Assembly: GCF_001557215.1 (NCBI RefSeq)
Contig: NZ_LSJM01000461.1
Coordinates: 1-16,572, forward strand
Direction: 5' to 3'
From: Sphingomonas sp. CCH9-E2
GTDB taxonomy: Bacteria > Pseudomonadota > Alphaproteobacteria > Sphingomonadales > Sphingomonadaceae
DNA: 16,572 bases
The stretch's first letter is position 1, and each line of letters opens with the position of its first letter. Under the pieces are notes generated by a model, which saw only the letters and a program-made list of their open reading frames with translations, did not search any database and had not been told where the DNA came from. Position numbers and translations under genes: made by a program. Shown here one piece after another: positions 15,095 through 16,572 of the stretch.

Positions 15095-16314
15095 TGGGCG
15101 ATATCCTGTTCCTGGCGCATCGCGTGCCGTTTCCGCCCGACCGCGGCGACAAGATCCGTGCGTTCAACATCATCCGCTATCTGAGCGAGCGCAAGCGCGT
15201 GCATCTGGTGGCGTTTGCCGACGACCCTGCGGACCTCAAGCGCAAGTCGGGCCTGTCCAAGCTGACCGGCAACCGCCAGATCGTGTGGCGCAGCAAGCCG
15301 CAGGCGCTGGCCGGCGTGCAGTCGCTGCTGTCGCATCGCCCGGTTTCGCTGACGGCGTTCGACAATGCCGAGGTGCATCGCGCGGTCGAGACGATGCTGG
15401 CGCGGCACGCGATCGACACGATCTACGTCTTTTCCAGCCAGATGGCGCAATATGTGCCGCTGCGCCCGCGCCAGCGCGTGGTGATGGACTTTGTCGACAT
15501 GGATTCGGCCAAGTTCGCGAGCTACGGCGAGACCAGCCGCGGCTTTACCGGGTGGATGATGCGGCGCGAGGCGCGGCTGCTGGCTGCGCATGAACGCGCC
15601 ATTGCGGCGCGCGCCGACGCCAGCCTGTTCGTCAGCGAAGAGGAAGCCCAGCTGTTCCGGCAGCGCACCGGCGCCGAGCGCGTCCATGCGGTGTGCAACG
15701 GCATCGATACCAGCATCTTCGACCCTGGTGCGCAGTTCAAGCGAATCGACACGATGGGCGCGCTGATCGTGTTCACCGGCCAGATGGATTACCGCCCGAA
15801 CATCGAAGGCGTGACCTGGTTCGTCGAGACCATTCTGCCGCATATCCGGCTGCGTCACCCCAATGCGCGCTTCGCCATCGTCGGGCGCAAGCCGACCGAC
15901 GCGGTCCATGCGCTGACGAAGCATCCCGGCGTGACCGTAACGGGCGAAGTGCCCGATGTGCGCCCGTGGCTGCATGCCGCATCGGTGGTGGTCGCGCCCC
16001 TCAAGCTGGCGCGCGGCGTCCAGAACAAGGTGCTGGAGGCCATGGCGATGGCGCGGCCAGTGGTGGCTTCCGCGGCGGCGGCGACCGGGATCGACCATGG
16101 CGGCACGATCGAGGTCGGCGCAACCGTCGGCGAGATTGCCGACGCCGTGAACCGCATCCTGGCCGACCCGAAAACCGGGGCCGAGTTCGGCGCGCTCGCC
16201 CGGCAGCGGGTGATCCACCATTATAGCTGGGACGCGCGCTTGGCGGTGCTCGACGATCTGTTGGGCCTGCGCGGACGCAACGACCGCCGCCCGGCCCGCC
16301 CGGCCGCCGCCTGA
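15094..16314 (+). CDS. XrtA-associated glycosyltransferase (GT4-like)
   Basis: This is a 406-aa sugar transferase of the TIGR03087-like group, with the two-domain GT-B fold. The N-terminal domain starts FLAHRVPFPPDRGDKIRAFN, typical of this subgroup. The C-terminal domain has FTGQMDYRPNIEG, then VVVAPLKLARG and GVQNKVLEAMAMARPVV (308-324), with Glu315 in the nucleotide-sugar binding loop. It probably adds one sugar of the repeat unit at the cytoplasmic face of the membrane. The donor sugar cannot be read from sequence. ATG 15094 overlaps the FemAB stop by one base. An in-frame ATG at 15070 lies inside the FemAB gene and is less likely. The C-terminus is an Arg/Pro/Ala-rich tail. Confidence 0.92.
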   Translation: MGDILFLAHRVPFPPDRGDKIRAFNIIRYLSERKRVHLVAFADDPADLKRKSGLSKLTGNRQIVWRSKPQALAGVQSLLSHRPVSLTAFDNAEVHRAVETMLARHAIDTIYVFSSQMAQYVPLRPRQRVVMDFVDMDSAKFASYGETSRGFTGWMMRREARLLAAHERAIAARADASLFVSEEEAQLFRQRTGAERVHAVCNGIDTSIFDPGAQFKRIDTMGALIVFTGQMDYRPNIEGVTWFVETILPHIRLRHPNARFAIVGRKPTDAVHALTKHPGVTVTGEVPDVRPWLHAASVVVAPLKLARGVQNKVLEAMAMARPVVASAAAATGIDHGGTIEVGATVGEIADAVNRILADPKTGAEFGALARQRVIHHYSWDARLAVLDDLLGLRGRNDRRPARPAAA

Positions 16315-16316
16315 CC

Positions 16317-16572
16317 ATGGCGAGCGCGGCGATTCCGGTCGCAGCGGAGCAGCTGTTCGATGCGCGCTGGCAGCGACACGCCGCGATGCTGGCGGGCATG
16401 TGGGCGGTGCTGTTGCTGCTGTTTCGCAGCGATGTGGGCGATCTGGCGGCGATCTACTGGACTAATACCACGTTCGGTCACTGCCTGTTCGTCGCCCCGG
16501 TGGTCGGCTGGCTGGTGTGGCAGCGGCGGGATGGCCTTGCCCAGGTGCGGCCCGATGCGTGGTGGCCCGGGC
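16317..16572 (+). CDS. xrtA: Exosortase A, N-terminal part (cut by window end)
   Basis: Only the first 85 codons are in the window. They match the start of exosortase A, the multi-pass membrane cysteine protease/transpeptidase that recognises PEP-CTERM tails. A hydrophobic segment at residues 24-36 (MLAGMWAVLLLLF) is followed by the diagnostic AIYWTNTTFGHCLFVAPVVG (45-64) and WLVWQRR. The catalytic Cys, Arg and His lie beyond the window, so activity cannot be judged. The ATG lies 2 bases after the glycosyltransferase stop, in the same operon. The identification also rests on the surrounding XrtA-specific genes. Confidence 0.88.
   Translation, partial: MASAAIPVAAEQLFDARWQRHAAMLAGMWAVLLLLFRSDVGDLAAIYWTNTTFGHCLFVAPVVGWLVWQRRDGLAQVRPDAWWPG

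Noticed and set aside
1..16572. CRISPR arrays, tRNAs, rRNA genes, insertion sequences, attachment sites
   Set aside because: Reading through found no regularly spaced repeats, no tRNA-like cloverleaf, no transposase or integrase and no terminal inverted repeats.

Overview
The window is GC-rich, densely coding bacterial chromosome from what is most likely a sphingomonad-type alphaproteobacterium. That placement is an inference from gene content, gene order and base composition; no rRNA or other taxonomic marker is present. Most of the window is an exosortase A (XrtA/PEP-CTERM) associated exopolysaccharide locus. This kind of locus is known from comparative genomics, but many of its parts have little biochemistry behind them. 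I see no mobile element, CRISPR array, tRNA or rRNA.

Layout. (1) 66-1037: thioredoxin reductase trxB, a housekeeping gene. (2) 1038-1351: a 314-base gap with inverted and direct repeats but no convincing gene. (3) 1352-2434: a lipoprotein serine hydrolase of the beta-lactamase/esterase fold, probably not part of the locus. (4) 2475-4269, minus strand: a small operon read in the order acyl carrier protein, hydrolase 2, hydrolase 1. It converges on the serine hydrolase. (5) 4391-7101, plus strand: an acyl-CoA ligase and a PLP-dependent decarboxylase that overlap by 4 bases, transcribed divergently from the acyl carrier protein operon. (6) 7235-16572 and beyond, plus strand: a tightly packed operon. 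In order it encodes the polysaccharide export lipoprotein, chain-length determinant, tyrosine autokinase, outer-membrane beta-barrel, AAA ATPase, polysaccharide deacetylase, FemAB-like protein, glycosyltransferase and the first 85 codons of exosortase A, which runs off the window.

How the genes may work together. The 7235-16572 operon carries a polysaccharide export and length-control machine: inner-membrane Wzz-like protein, separate BY-kinase, Wza-like export lipoprotein and a beta-barrel. It also has enzymes that act on glycans (deacetylase, FemAB-like transferase, glycosyltransferase) and the transpeptidase-like exosortase that handles PEP-CTERM proteins. The ACP, ligase, decarboxylase and two hydrolases look like a small-molecule module in which an acid is activated, carried as a thioester and transferred or released. 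Its product is not known and may decorate the polysaccharide or the sorted proteins. No PEP-CTERM substrate protein, flippase, polymerase or initiating sugar-phosphate transferase is inside the window.

The points most worth a second look are the unexplained ACP/ligase/decarboxylase/hydrolase module, a possible CTG start codon for hydrolase 2 in an NTGA overlap with the ACP stop, and the apparent cysteine nucleophile of hydrolase 1. The locus type as a whole is already described, so I do not claim a wholly new system.
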